Below, one piece after another: positions 36,338-45,529 of a stretch of 57,988 bases of DNA. The first letter of the stretch is position 1; every line of letters starts with the position of its first letter. The position numbers were made by a program, and so were the translations under genes. The stretch is from Mycoplana dimorpha (lineage in GTDB: Bacteria; Pseudomonadota; Alphaproteobacteria; Rhizobiales; Rhizobiaceae). Under the pieces are notes generated by a model, which did not search any database, was not told where the DNA came from, and was given only the letters and a program-made list of their open reading frames with translations. The stretch covers positions 1 through 57,988 of the forward strand of contig NZ_PZZZ01000011.1 of the NCBI RefSeq assembly GCF_003046475.1, written 5' to 3'.

Positions 36338-37327
36338 ATGTTATTTGCCGTAGACTTCTTTCTGCGCAGGTTGGTGCAGGGTTTGGTCATCGTCGTGCTT
36401 GTCGCGATGCTGATCTTCACGCTGCTTCGCGTTGTGCCGGGCGATCCCGTCCGGATTATGCTGGGCCCGATGGTCACGGCCGAGATGGCCGAGGAGACCG
36501 CGCAGAAGATGGGCCTGCGCGATCCGGTCCCGGTGCAGTTCATCCGATACGCCGCTCAGGTCATAAGCGGCGACTTTGGCCATTCATTCGTGCGAAGTGC
36601 ACAAGGGGGCAGTACCGGCGGTTCGCGCGGCGGGGACACCTTCGATGCCTCAAACCGCGCGCCGGTCATGGGGCTGATCCTGACCGCCTTGCCCTACAGC
36701 CTTCTTTTGGCCGGCCTCGCTCTCGGCATCTCGTTGGTGATCTCGCTTCCCATAGGCATCGTTGCGGGACTGTTTTCCGGGCGTTGGCCCGATCGACTTG
36801 CCCTATACCTGAGCTCGCTCTTCGTCTCCCTCCCGAACATCTGGCTGGCACTGGTCCTTATCTTCTTAGTCTCGGTAAAGGGAGGGCTTCTGCCCGCCAT
36901 CGGCTACCAGAACTGGACCTACGCCATCCTGCCGGCGCTCGTTCTGGCAATCGAGCTCTCGCCGGTGTTCATCCGCTCGGCCTCGGTGGCCGTATCCAGT
37001 AATATGATGGAATCCTACGTGCCGTCGGGCATCATTCGCGGCCTCTCGCGACCGAGGATGATCGTGGCCCACGTCCTTCGCAACTCGATGATCCCGCTGT
37101 TGAATGTCGTCGGTATCCAGGCCATCGGCCTGCTGCTCGGCAGTCTCTTCGTCATTGAATATGCATTTAACTATCCTGGTGTCGGGCTGCTGATGATCAA
37201 CGCCGTCTTCCAGCGCGATTTTCCCGTGATCCAGGCCATCGCCATCCTCGCTTGCACGGTGCTGGTGCTGGTCAACATCCTCGTGGATTTCGCTGCCACC
37301 ACGATTGACAGAAGGTTGCAATACTGA
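36338..37327 (+). CDS. Dipeptide-type ABC permease (DppB type)
   Basis: 329 residues from ATG 36338; the frame is open further upstream, but that part reads as the hairpin region. The DppB family N-terminus (FTLLRVVPGDPVRIMLGPMV then MGLRDPVPVQFIRY) is followed by six helices. A glycine/serine-rich insertion (SAQGGSTGGSRGGDTFD) occurs in the first periplasmic loop. The stop overlaps the next start (TGATG). Confidence 0.92.
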   Translation: MLFAVDFFLRRLVQGLVIVVLVAMLIFTLLRVVPGDPVRIMLGPMVTAEMAEETAQKMGLRDPVPVQFIRYAAQVISGDFGHSFVRSAQGGSTGGSRGGDTFDASNRAPVMGLILTALPYSLLLAGLALGISLVISLPIGIVAGLFSGRWPDRLALYLSSLFVSLPNIWLALVLIFLVSVKGGLLPAIGYQNWTYAILPALVLAIELSPVFIRSASVAVSSNMMESYVPSGIIRGLSRPRMIVAHVLRNSMIPLLNVVGIQAIGLLLGSLFVIEYAFNYPGVGLLMINAVFQRDFPVIQAIAILACTVLVLVNILVDFAATTIDRRLQY

Positions 37328-38247
37328 TGACGCCCGAGCTTGTCTCCACTACCTCTGTCGCACAACCCACCCTCCGCGGTCAGCGTTGGCTTTCGGCGAC
37401 GATGTTCATCAATGCCTGGAGAACGACCGAGTTCCGAATAGGCTTTTTCGTCTTCTTCGGGCTGATCGTGTTGTCGGTCCTGGGGCCGTCATTGTTTGGC
37501 GTCTCGCCCACGAAAATCAGCGTCACGGACAAGTTTCTGCCTCCGATCGGCTTCGAAGGCGGAAACTGGGCGCATGTGCTTGGAACCGACCAGTTGGGCC
37601 GTGACCTTTTTGCCCGTTCGCTCATCGGGTTGCGCAATGCGCTGATGATCGGATTGATCTCGGTCGTTGGAATGTTTCTCCTGGGCTCGGCAATCGGAAT
37701 GATTGCGGGATACGTCGGGGGGTGGGTGGACCTGATCCTGATGCGGATCACTGACGCACAGATGGCCATTCCGGTCATCATACTCGCGATCACCATCCTC
37801 GGGGTTTCTCGCCCGACGCCTTTCTCAATCGTCTGCGTGCTTATTCTCGCCGGCTGGCCCGCCTATGCCCGCACAGCCCGCAGCGTGATGCTGTCCGAAC
37901 GACGCAAGGAATATGTTCGCGCGGCCAAGATTCTCGGCGCCTCGGATCTGCGCATCATGATCGTGCATATCGCGCCAAACATTCTGCCGCCTATCGCCTT
38001 TGTAGCGGTTCTGGAAGTGGCACGGATGATGATCATCGAGGCCATCCTCGGCTTCATCGGCATCGGCATCCAGCCGCCGACCCCCACGTTCGGCACGATC
38101 ATTGCCGATGGAACGAAATACTTGATGAATGCATGGTGGATCACCACGGTCCCAGGCCTACTGCTGGCGATCTCGCTTTGCGGCATCAACCTCATGGGTG
38201 GCGCACTGGAGCGGGCCCGCAACAAGCTTCTGCAGGGGGTATCATGA
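37327..38247 (+). CDS. Dipeptide-type ABC permease (DppC type)
   Basis: 306 residues with the family signature HVLGTDQLGRDLFARSLIGL, coupling loop RKEYVRAAKILGASDLRIMI and the C-terminal FIGIGIQPPTPTFGTII. An approximately 40-residue cytoplasmic N-terminus precedes helix 1. The stop overlaps the start of the fused ATPase gene (ATGA). Confidence 0.93.
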   Translation: MTPELVSTTSVAQPTLRGQRWLSATMFINAWRTTEFRIGFFVFFGLIVLSVLGPSLFGVSPTKISVTDKFLPPIGFEGGNWAHVLGTDQLGRDLFARSLIGLRNALMIGLISVVGMFLLGSAIGMIAGYVGGWVDLILMRITDAQMAIPVIILAITILGVSRPTPFSIVCVLILAGWPAYARTARSVMLSERRKEYVRAAKILGASDLRIMIVHIAPNILPPIAFVAVLEVARMMIIEAILGFIGIGIQPPTPTFGTIIADGTKYLMNAWWITTVPGLLLAISLCGINLMGGALERARNKLLQGVS

Positions 38248-40148
38248 GCGAAGCGCATCCAATCCTCAGGGTCCGCGACCTTACGGTTGAACTGCAATCC
38301 GCTGCTAGCCGCCGCAAGGTTCTAGACAGTGTCTCTCTCGACCTCCACGCGGACGAGGTTCTGGGCATCATCGGCGAAAGCGGCTCGGGGAAGACCGTGC
38401 TGTCGCGGGCAATGGTCAACTGGGTCTCGCGCCCGCTCGAGATGACCAGCGGCCAGATCTTCTACCATGGCGAGGATCTCAGGCAGATGCCCGTGCGGCA
38501 GTTGCAGGTCCTGCGCGGTCGCAAGATCTCTTATATCGGGGCCGATCCGACCAGCGCGCTCGATCCGACTCTGCCGATCGGGCACCAGATCGTCGAGAAG
38601 TTGAAATCGGTCGAGCCGGGTATATCAGAGGCCGACGCGAGGAAGCGGGTGATCGAGACACTGCAGGCTGTCCGAATTCCCTCGGCCGCCGAACGGTTCA
38701 ACGAGTTCCCGTTTCAGTTCTCCGGCGGAATGATGCAACGCGTCATGATCGTCGATGCACTGGTGACCAGCCCCGACCTGCTGGTCGCCGACAATATCAC
38801 CCAGCCGCTGGACGTGACGGTGGCCGCTCAGATTCTGCGGCTGCTACGGGACTTGCAGGCCGAATACCGCACTGCAATCCTTTTCGTTTCCTCGCTTCTG
38901 GGGGTGGTCAACGATATCGCAGACAAAGTGCTGGTACTGGCGAATGGGAGGGTCGTCGAGCGCCAGTCGATGCAGGGCATCTTGCAGTCGCCCGAACATG
39001 AGTACACCCGTCATCTGGTCCGTGACATGCCGCGCATCTGGGAGGCGCAGAGCGAAGTCCCGGCCGTCCGGGCCCGTGTGAACTCCAATCATGGGCGAGA
39101 GGCTATCCTTTCGGTACGCGATGTCAGTCGCACCTATGCGACCAAGGACAGAAGTCGCCTTTTCGGCAAGCAATATGTGCAAGCGGTCCGAGGGGTTTCC
39201 TTCGACGTCTACAAGGGCGACAGCCTTGGCATTGTCGGAGAATCCGGCTGCGGGAAGTCAAGCCTCTCGCGGCTGCTGAGTCGACTGGAGGAGCCCGACA
39301 GCGGTAAGATCCTGTTCAAGGGTCAGGACGTGGGCGGCTTACGGGGGACCGCCCTCCTCAACCTCCGCCGGGGCTTCCAGCTGCTGTTGCAGGACCCCTA
39401 CAATTCGATCCCGTCGCATCTGACCATTGGTCGGACCGTAGCCGAGCCGCTGATCATCCACGGCGGTCGCTCCAAGGCCGAGATCCGCGAGAAGGTGGCA
39501 GAGACCATGGCTGAGGTCGGGCTGGGGCCCGAGCTTGCCCATAGCCTGCCGGTCGGCCTCAGCGCCGGGCAGCGCCAGCGGGTCAACATCGCCCGCGCCA
39601 TGGTGCTGGAACCGGAGCTTCTGATCCTAGATGAAACGCTTTCGGCACTGGATCAGGTGGAGCAAGCCAAGCTACTGGGGCTGTTCGAGAAACTGCAGGT
39701 CCGCCACGGCATGACCTATATCTACATCTCGCATGATCTTGGCATGGTGCGTCGGGTCTGTAGCCGCGTCGCAGTGATGTATCTTGGTCGCGTGGTCGAA
39801 CTGGCCGGGAACGGAACCACGTTCTTCAACCCGGGCCACCCGTACACAAGGGCACTTCTCTCAGCCGTGCCGGCGATTGAGCACCGGCCCTATGACGCAG
39901 CGACCTACCTGCTGGAGGGCGAGCCGCCGAACCCGATCAACATCCCACCCGGATGCAGTTTCCGCACACGCTGCCCCTTTGCTTTCGGTCGCTGTGCCAA
40001 GGACGAACCGACGCTTCTCGCGCGCGGCAGCGGCGATCTGGCTGCCTGTCATTTGGCAGAAGGCGGGATGCCCGCACCCGGCATGTCGCCGGCAGGACTT
40101 CACGATCTTAACCCAGTGCCGGCCTTGAGATCCGGGACAGGCGCTTGA
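38244..40148 (+). CDS. Fused dipeptide-type ABC ATPase (DppD-DppF), first domain degenerate
   Basis: 634 residues holding two ATPase domains. Domain 1 (about 8-262) has Walker A GESGSGKT (44-51) and signature FSGGMMQR (159-166). Three catalytic positions are lost: Q-loop reads YIGADP with Ala100 for Gln, Walker B reads LLVADN with Asn184 for Glu, and the H-loop reads FVSSLLG with Ser217 for His. Domain 2 (about 286-580) is complete: GESGCGKSS (332-340), QDPYNSI, LSAGQRQRV, LLILDETLSALD, YISHDLGMV. The C-terminal cysteine segment (GCSFRTRCPFAFGRC) is DppF-like. This predicts one hydrolysing and one ATP-binding-only site, as in asymmetric ABC proteins. Confidence 0.92.
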   Translation: MSEAHPILRVRDLTVELQSAASRRKVLDSVSLDLHADEVLGIIGESGSGKTVLSRAMVNWVSRPLEMTSGQIFYHGEDLRQMPVRQLQVLRGRKISYIGADPTSALDPTLPIGHQIVEKLKSVEPGISEADARKRVIETLQAVRIPSAAERFNEFPFQFSGGMMQRVMIVDALVTSPDLLVADNITQPLDVTVAAQILRLLRDLQAEYRTAILFVSSLLGVVNDIADKVLVLANGRVVERQSMQGILQSPEHEYTRHLVRDMPRIWEAQSEVPAVRARVNSNHGREAILSVRDVSRTYATKDRSRLFGKQYVQAVRGVSFDVYKGDSLGIVGESGCGKSSLSRLLSRLEEPDSGKILFKGQDVGGLRGTALLNLRRGFQLLLQDPYNSIPSHLTIGRTVAEPLIIHGGRSKAEIREKVAETMAEVGLGPELAHSLPVGLSAGQRQRVNIARAMVLEPELLILDETLSALDQVEQAKLLGLFEKLQVRHGMTYIYISHDLGMVRRVCSRVAVMYLGRVVELAGNGTTFFNPGHPYTRALLSAVPAIEHRPYDAATYLLEGEPPNPINIPPGCSFRTRCPFAFGRCAKDEPTLLARGSGDLAACHLAEGGMPAPGMSPAGLHDLNPVPALRSGTGA

Positions 40149-40165
40149 ACTGAGGGTTTCACCAG

Positions 40166-41749
40166 ATGGACTTCGACTACATCGTGATCGGCTCGGGAAG
40201 TGCCGGGTCTCCCCTGACCGCTCGCCTTCTCGAGAAGGGCATGAAAGTGCTACTCATCGAGGCGGGCAAGCGCGAGCGCATTCCGATCACCCGCCTTCCC
40301 GCAGCCTTGATACATACGGTCGGCAATTCGCGCTATGATTGGTGCTACAAGACCGAGCCTGATCCCACCCGCAACGGACTGACCGAGGCCTGGCCCCGCG
40401 GCAAGGTGCCGGGCGGGTCTTCCGCGATCAACGGCATGATCTTCATCCGCGGTGCCAAGCAGGACTACGATGCCTGGGAGAAGCTGGGCAACCCAGGCTG
40501 GGGTTGGAACGACGTATTGCCGTATTTCCGGCGGATGGAAACGGCGGATAACGACAAGGACAATGGTGTGCGTGGCGGCATGGGGCCGCAGCGCGTCTCG
40601 GCGCTCCGCTGGACGCATCCGGTATCGGAGATTTTTCTGAAAAGTTTCCTCGCTGCCGGTGCCACGTTCAACGATGATATGAACGGCGTCTCGCATGAGG
40701 GCGTGGCCTGGAACCAAGGCTCGACCAGGAACGGTGTTCGTGCTTCGAGTTATGACAGCTTCGTCCGCCCGAAGCTTGGCGATCCGAACCTGAGGTTCGT
40801 CGACGATACGCTGGTCGAGCGCGTGATCATCGTGGACGGCCGCGCTACGGGGGTGGAGGCGCTCCAATCTGGTGAACGTGTCACCTTCTCCGCCAGGCGG
40901 GGCGTGGTGCTGTCTGCAGGCTCGATCAACTCGCCGCAATTGCTGATGCTGTCCGGCATTGGCGATCCGGCGGAACTCAAAAAGCACGGGATCTTCACGG
41001 TTGTCGACAGCCCGGAGGTGGGCAAGAACCTGCTTGAGCATCCGGGCCTTTATGCGCTGGCCGAGATGAAAGTGCCTACCGCCAACCGTATGGCTCGTCC
41101 ACTACGCGGCGCCTTGGCCTTCGGAGAATGGCTCTTCGGCAGGCGAGGGGTGATGAGCGTGCCGACCGCCCAACTGATCGCATTCATCAAGTCGCGGCCG
41201 GAGCTGGAGTATACCGATCTGCAGTTTCACCTCTTCCCGTTCGGCCTGGCTCAGACCAAGACCAAGCTCAAGGTGCCGAAGGCGGATCTTGTCACCATCT
41301 TGATGAACATCAATCATTCGAAAAGCGTTGGTCATCTTGAACTTCGGTCGGCCGACCCCCGGGAGAAGGTGGCAATCTTCCCGCGTCTGCTGGACCACCC
41401 CGATGATGTTGAAACGCTGCTTCGCGGCATCGAGTGGATCCGTCGGATCTGTGTCCAACCGCCCTTTTCGAAAGACATGCTGCGCTTTCTCGACCTTCCG
41501 CCCGAGGGCAGCTCACGAGAGGAAGAGATCGCCTACCTGCGTCGCACGACGGTGCCGTTCTTCCATCCAGTCGGCACGTGCCGGATGGGATCGGATGACA
41601 AGGCGGTGGTACGCCCCGACCTCAAGGTGCGCGGCGTCGAGGGGCTTTGGGTCGCCGACGCCTCGATCATGCCGCGGCACATTTCGGGGAATACCAATGC
41701 CACCGCGATCATGATCGGGGACAAGGCCTCGGATTTGATCCACGCCTGA
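40166..41749 (+). CDS. GMC-family FAD alcohol oxidoreductase (choline dehydrogenase-like)
   Basis: 527 residues with the FAD motif YIVIGSGSAGSPLTARLLEK, GMC signature 1 near WPRGKVPGGSSAINGMIFIR, and signature 2 GVVLSAGSINSPQLLMLSGI. The catalytic pair is visible as His in FFHPVGTCRMG and Asn in GNTNATAIMIG. It would oxidise a primary alcohol to an aldehyde, passing electrons to a quinone or oxygen. The next gene encodes an aldehyde dehydrogenase, so alcohol to acid conversion is the likely two-step role. Confidence 0.93.
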   Translation: MDFDYIVIGSGSAGSPLTARLLEKGMKVLLIEAGKRERIPITRLPAALIHTVGNSRYDWCYKTEPDPTRNGLTEAWPRGKVPGGSSAINGMIFIRGAKQDYDAWEKLGNPGWGWNDVLPYFRRMETADNDKDNGVRGGMGPQRVSALRWTHPVSEIFLKSFLAAGATFNDDMNGVSHEGVAWNQGSTRNGVRASSYDSFVRPKLGDPNLRFVDDTLVERVIIVDGRATGVEALQSGERVTFSARRGVVLSAGSINSPQLLMLSGIGDPAELKKHGIFTVVDSPEVGKNLLEHPGLYALAEMKVPTANRMARPLRGALAFGEWLFGRRGVMSVPTAQLIAFIKSRPELEYTDLQFHLFPFGLAQTKTKLKVPKADLVTILMNINHSKSVGHLELRSADPREKVAIFPRLLDHPDDVETLLRGIEWIRRICVQPPFSKDMLRFLDLPPEGSSREEEIAYLRRTTVPFFHPVGTCRMGSDDKAVVRPDLKVRGVEGLWVADASIMPRHISGNTNATAIMIGDKASDLIHA

Positions 41750-41887
41750 CGCCGTCCTGGCAAGGGCGCGTTTCCGGCCTTGTCGCAAACCAGACTTCCG
41801 GCACGTCGCGTGCCTCACTCATCTCGCTCCACTGCGTCCCGGCCGGGACGCGGGCCAGTGAACCACGTTCAAAAGGCAGATCCTAAC

Positions 41888-43321
41888 ATGACGGAATTTT
41901 CTGAACTCTTCATCGGAGGACGTCGCGTCACCTCCACCGCTCCGCGGATCATTGAGGTCCGCTCTCCCTATGATGGCTCAGTCGTCGGCACTGCCCCGCT
42001 GGCCAGCCACGAAGACATTGACCGCGCGGTCGACGCGGCCCGCCGTGCGTTTGATCAGGGGCCCTGGCCGCGCCTTTCGGTGGAAGAGCGCATTCAGGTA
42101 ATCGAGAGGTTCCATGCGCTATACGAGGCGCGCTCGGATGAATTCGCCCGCTTCGTTTCGCGCGAGATGGGCGCGCCGCACTGGTTCACCCAGGCAATCC
42201 GGACCCTGATTACCAATCAGAGCCATGCCTTTTTCAAGGCCGCGCGCAGCTACCCGTGGGAGGACCGCCGCGATGGTTTCCCCACCGGCAAGAGCCTTTG
42301 GTTGCGGGAGCCGGTCGGCGTCGTCGCAGCCATCATTCCGTGGAATGCCCCACATCAGGTGGCGCTTGGAAAGCTCTATCCCGCACTGATCGCCGGTTGT
42401 ACCGTAGTGCTGAAAATTGCGGAGGAAACGGCGGTTGACGGCCAGTTCCTGGGCGAGTTGTTCGCCGAGGCGGGGCTGCCAGAGGGCGTATTCAGCGTAA
42501 TTGCCGCCGACAAAGAAACCAGCGAACGTTTGGTGACCCATCCAGGAATCGACAAGATCGGTTTTACAGGGTCCTCTGCGGTGGGGCGCCGCATTGCCGG
42601 TCTTGGCGGCGCCCTTCTGAAACGCGTGAGCCTGGAACTGGGTGGAAAGTCGGCAGCCATCGTCCTGGAAGACGCCGATATCGAGGAAACAGTGGCGGCG
42701 CTCAAGTTTCGCTCCTTCCCGAACAATGGGCAGGTCTGCGTGGCTCAGACCCGGGTACTGGTACCGAGGCATCGCCAAGTCGACTTTGCCGATGCCATGG
42801 CCGCGATGATCAACGAAATGACCATCGGCGATCCAAGTGCGGAGACCACCTTTCTTGGCCCGGTTGTCTCGGAACGCCAGCGGTTGCGGATAACGGATTA
42901 CATCCGTCAGGCCGAAGCGGAGGGCACCCGCATCGCCGTTGGCGGCAGCGGCATGCCCGATGGCATCAACCACGGCAGTTTCATTCGTCCCACCCTCTTC
43001 ATTGACGTCGACAACAGCTCCCGCATTGCCCAGGAAGAGATATTTGGCCCGGTTGTCTGCATGACCCCCTATGACAGCGAGGAAGAGGCCATCGGCTTGG
43101 CCAATGCCTCGGACTATGGCTTGGCCGGGTCGATCTGGACGCCGGATGCGGAAAGGGCCGAGGCTATCGCCCGCCGCGTGCGGACTGGCACGGTGACGCA
43201 TGGCAACGCGGCGATCGATCTGCTTTCGCCCTTCGGGGGATTCAAGCAGAGTGGCATCGGCCGCGAGTTCGGCGCTGAAGGGATCAACCACTATATCGAG
43301 CACAAGACGATTGCCATTTGA
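41888..43321 (+). CDS. NAD(P)-dependent aldehyde dehydrogenase
   Basis: 477 residues from ATG 41888. Catalytic residues are present: Asn in IIPWNAPHQ, Lys in TVVLKIAEET, Glu in SLELGGKSAAI and the nucleophile Cys in FPNNGQVCVAQTRV; EEIFGPVVCMTPY is the usual cofactor-contact segment. It should oxidise the aldehyde made by the GMC enzyme. It lies about 140 bases downstream of that gene and 130 before the amidohydrolase gene. Confidence 0.93.
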   Translation: MTEFSELFIGGRRVTSTAPRIIEVRSPYDGSVVGTAPLASHEDIDRAVDAARRAFDQGPWPRLSVEERIQVIERFHALYEARSDEFARFVSREMGAPHWFTQAIRTLITNQSHAFFKAARSYPWEDRRDGFPTGKSLWLREPVGVVAAIIPWNAPHQVALGKLYPALIAGCTVVLKIAEETAVDGQFLGELFAEAGLPEGVFSVIAADKETSERLVTHPGIDKIGFTGSSAVGRRIAGLGGALLKRVSLELGGKSAAIVLEDADIEETVAALKFRSFPNNGQVCVAQTRVLVPRHRQVDFADAMAAMINEMTIGDPSAETTFLGPVVSERQRLRITDYIRQAEAEGTRIAVGGSGMPDGINHGSFIRPTLFIDVDNSSRIAQEEIFGPVVCMTPYDSEEEAIGLANASDYGLAGSIWTPDAERAEAIARRVRTGTVTHGNAAIDLLSPFGGFKQSGIGREFGAEGINHYIEHKTIAI

Positions 43322-43450
43322 GCCATGGATAGAAGGAACAACGTCCATGTTCGCCTGCGCCGCAGGCTTCCGGTACAACATTGGTAACAAAAGGATGCGC
43401 GGCCTGCCCCCCGGCGGACGGCTCCTCTTGATAAGCTTCAGAGGCACCAG

Positions 43451-44590
43451 ATGACAGCTGACCTACCCCATGATCTTGTTCAGGAAGCGCTGCAATGGCG
43501 CCATGACCTGCACCGGCACCCGGAAATTGCCTATCAGGAACACCGCACATCGGCCTTTGTCGCCGGCAGGCTGTCCGAATACGGCTATGAGGTGACCCGC
43601 GGCCTGGGGGGGACGGGGGTCGTCGGCACGTTACGACGCGGCAGTTCCAAACGCTCCATCGCGCTTCGCGCAGACATGGATGCCTTGCCAATCCATGAAC
43701 AGACCGGGGTTGCCCACTCCTCGACGGTGGCGGGGATGATGCATGCGTGCGGTCATGACGGCCATACCGCGATGCTGCTGGCGGCGGCGCGCCACGCCGC
43801 CACCCGCAAGGATCTGGACGGGGTGCTCCATGTCGAAGAGGTCGAGGGCGGCGCGCAGAAGATGATCGAGGACGGGCTGTTCGATCAGATTGCGCCCGAC
43901 CGGATCTTCGGCTTGCACAACTGGCCTGATGCCCAGCCCGGCACCGTGGCAGCCCCGGACGGGGCGATGATGTCGGCATTCGGCACCTTCGACATCACGG
44001 TCTCGGGTAAGGGTGCGCATGGTGCCATGCCGCACCAAAGTGCCGATCCCATCCTTGCCGCCAGCCAGATTGTCTCGGCCCTGCAAGTGATTGCGGCACG
44101 CAACGTCTCGCCGCTCGACTCCATCGTCGTCTCAGTGACCAAGATGCATGGAGGCGACGCTTATAATGTGATCCCCGGATCGCTGCATCTGGCTGGTACG
44201 ACCCGCTGGTTTACTGCTGAAGGCGTCGAACTGATCGAACGTCGGCTGACGGAGGTGGCGCAGCATGTGGCCGCGGGGTTCGAATGCCGCGCAGAGGTCG
44301 TGCATCAGCGTCGTTACCCGGCAACGATCAACGATGCCGGGGCTGCCATCTTCGCACGCAGCGTTGCGGCAGATGCAGGATTTGGGATTGTCTCGGCTCC
44401 GCCGTCTATGGGCGCCGAAGACTTCTCGTTCATGCTGGAACGCAAGCCCGGCTGCTACATTTGGCTCGGCGCAGGCAGGAACGGTGAGAACCCGATGCTG
44501 CATTCGCCGTACTACGACTTCAATGATGCGGTGCTGGGGGATGGCATCAGGCTGTGGGACCGACTAATTGGCGCGGCCCTGGCGGCCTAG
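43451..44590 (+). CDS. M20D amidohydrolase (hippurate hydrolase/N-acyl amino acid type) with a short deletion
   Basis: 379 residues. Ligands of the M20D di-metal site are seen: Cys100 and His102 in MMHACGHDGHTAML, His156 in FGLHNWPDA and the C-terminal His in LHSPYYDF. Family members read 'HVIFQPAEE.EGGA' before the catalytic glutamates; here it reads HVEEVEGGAQ, so about five residues (IFQPA) are missing in frame at about 43834, leaving E129-E130. The enzyme would hydrolyse an N-acyl amino acid, but this loss is next to the active site and may weaken it. Two diverged pieces of the same gene type lie at 1264 and 33123. Confidence 0.88.
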   Translation: MTADLPHDLVQEALQWRHDLHRHPEIAYQEHRTSAFVAGRLSEYGYEVTRGLGGTGVVGTLRRGSSKRSIALRADMDALPIHEQTGVAHSSTVAGMMHACGHDGHTAMLLAAARHAATRKDLDGVLHVEEVEGGAQKMIEDGLFDQIAPDRIFGLHNWPDAQPGTVAAPDGAMMSAFGTFDITVSGKGAHGAMPHQSADPILAASQIVSALQVIAARNVSPLDSIVVSVTKMHGGDAYNVIPGSLHLAGTTRWFTAEGVELIERRLTEVAQHVAAGFECRAEVVHQRRYPATINDAGAAIFARSVAADAGFGIVSAPPSMGAEDFSFMLERKPGCYIWLGAGRNGENPMLHSPYYDFNDAVLGDGIRLWDRLIGAALAA

Positions 44591-44683
44591 GAAAGTGCTC
44601 CTCCGTGGCGGAGAGCGGCAATCTGGTCTCACCGCCTTCGTGGCCCCCATTTCCGCATGGACGCAACCCTGTCATACCGCCAA

Positions 44684-44950
44684 GGTTAAACGCTTATGCG
44701 AGATCGCCACGGTTGATGAAATGATCGAACGTGCGATGTGCTATTGCGACTGTGCGGTATCGATGGGTCTGCTCGCAATCCGCAGTCATGTCCATACCAC
44801 GCCGGACCATCTGCGCGGGTATGGCGCCGAGAGCGTGCGCGACGTGCGGCGGAGCGGGGCTGATGCTCGACATTCCGACGAGACCGACGACCTGATGAGC
44901 CGCCGTGTCGAGACCCTGGCGGCGGAAGTGACACGGCATGGCCTTGGTAA
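44684..44950 (+). pseudogene. Cytosine deaminase-like gene remnant
   Basis: One frame reads VKRLCEIATVDEMIERAM, then a short run with LLAIRSHVHTTPDHLRG, an N-terminal block of CodA-type amidohydrolases. After a gap it reads HSDETDDLMSRRVETLAAEV from 44871, the conserved block that carries the metal His and catalytic Glu in CodA ('HCDE.DD..SR.VET'). About 80 residues between are deleted, and both gene ends are missing. Confidence 0.65.
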
Positions 44951-44959
44951 CGGCAGGGA

Positions 44960-45170
44960 GATGCCCGCAACGTCACCAGTGCGCGCGCTCGGCCGCCAAG
45001 CTCGCATCCGCCTTTTCCTTGCGATGCCGCGCTCGATACGAACCAGAGCGAATGGGAGTTTTGATGACGTCCCGGACGTCCAACACCGATGCGCTGGAGA
45101 GCGCGTTCATACTGCATGAACAGCAGTTCTGCGTGCGCACCACTTCCATTCGCGAGATTCGCGGATGGGG
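44960..45170 (+). pseudogene. MCP 3' end and cheW 5' end remnant
   Basis: The left part encodes TSPVRALGR and, after a frameshift, an ending NQSEWEF before TGATG. This matches the MCP tail at 5853-5950 (SPVRALGRK...WEEF). The right part from 45063 encodes a CheW start, with LHEQQFCVRTTSIREIRGWG identical in that stretch to residues of the intact CheW. Nucleotide differences are many, so it derives from a diverged paralogous MCP-cheW pair, not from a recent copy. It lies in opposite orientation to the intact genes. Confidence 0.75.
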
Positions 45171-45174
45171 CATC

Positions 45175-45516
45175 GGTCACGCCACTAATCGCATGTTGGC
45201 TGACGGAGCAATCCTGGTACTCGTCGCCGAGCAACCGACCATACGTTGCGCGCAGTTCTTGGTCGATGTCGCAGGACTGGCAGCGCCGGCCGACAGCCGC
45301 TTGAATGGCTGTCAGCCGATAGTTGGCCGATGGGAAGTTGGCGCGGTGCAGGCGTTGTCGTAAAGCCGCTTCACCCGCTGTGGTGTGGGTCAGGACCAAA
45401 GTCGGCTTCGACACCGTACCGGCGACGCAGCTGGCAATGAGTTCGGTTTTGCCGCAGCCGGCTGGCGCCTCCACGTGACCGCGCCGGGTTCGCATAATGT
45501 CCAGCACGGTGACCAT
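45175..45516 (-). pseudogene. UvrD/Rep-like helicase N-terminal remnant
   Basis: On the minus strand from 45516: GHVEAPAGCGKTELIASCVA with Walker A (APAGCGKT), TLVLTHTTAGEAALRQRLHR, then, after a deletion, ATYGRLLGDEYQDCSVSQHA with the Walker B/DEYQD box. This spacing of motifs I, Ia and II is that of UvrD-type helicases, but more than half of the 1A domain and all later motifs are missing. Confidence 0.7.
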
Positions 45517-45529
45517 CTTACGATGCTGA

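Noticed and set aside
38244-40148. The ATPase fusion as an assembly artefact joining two genes
   Set aside because: The linker region is natural in length, both halves are in frame, and overlaps with neighbouring genes are consistent with one operon.
44686-45516. One long minus-strand protein from 45516 to 44686
   Set aside because: Only the first 110 or so residues resemble a helicase; the rest is the reverse strand of cheW, MCP and cytosine deaminase fragments.
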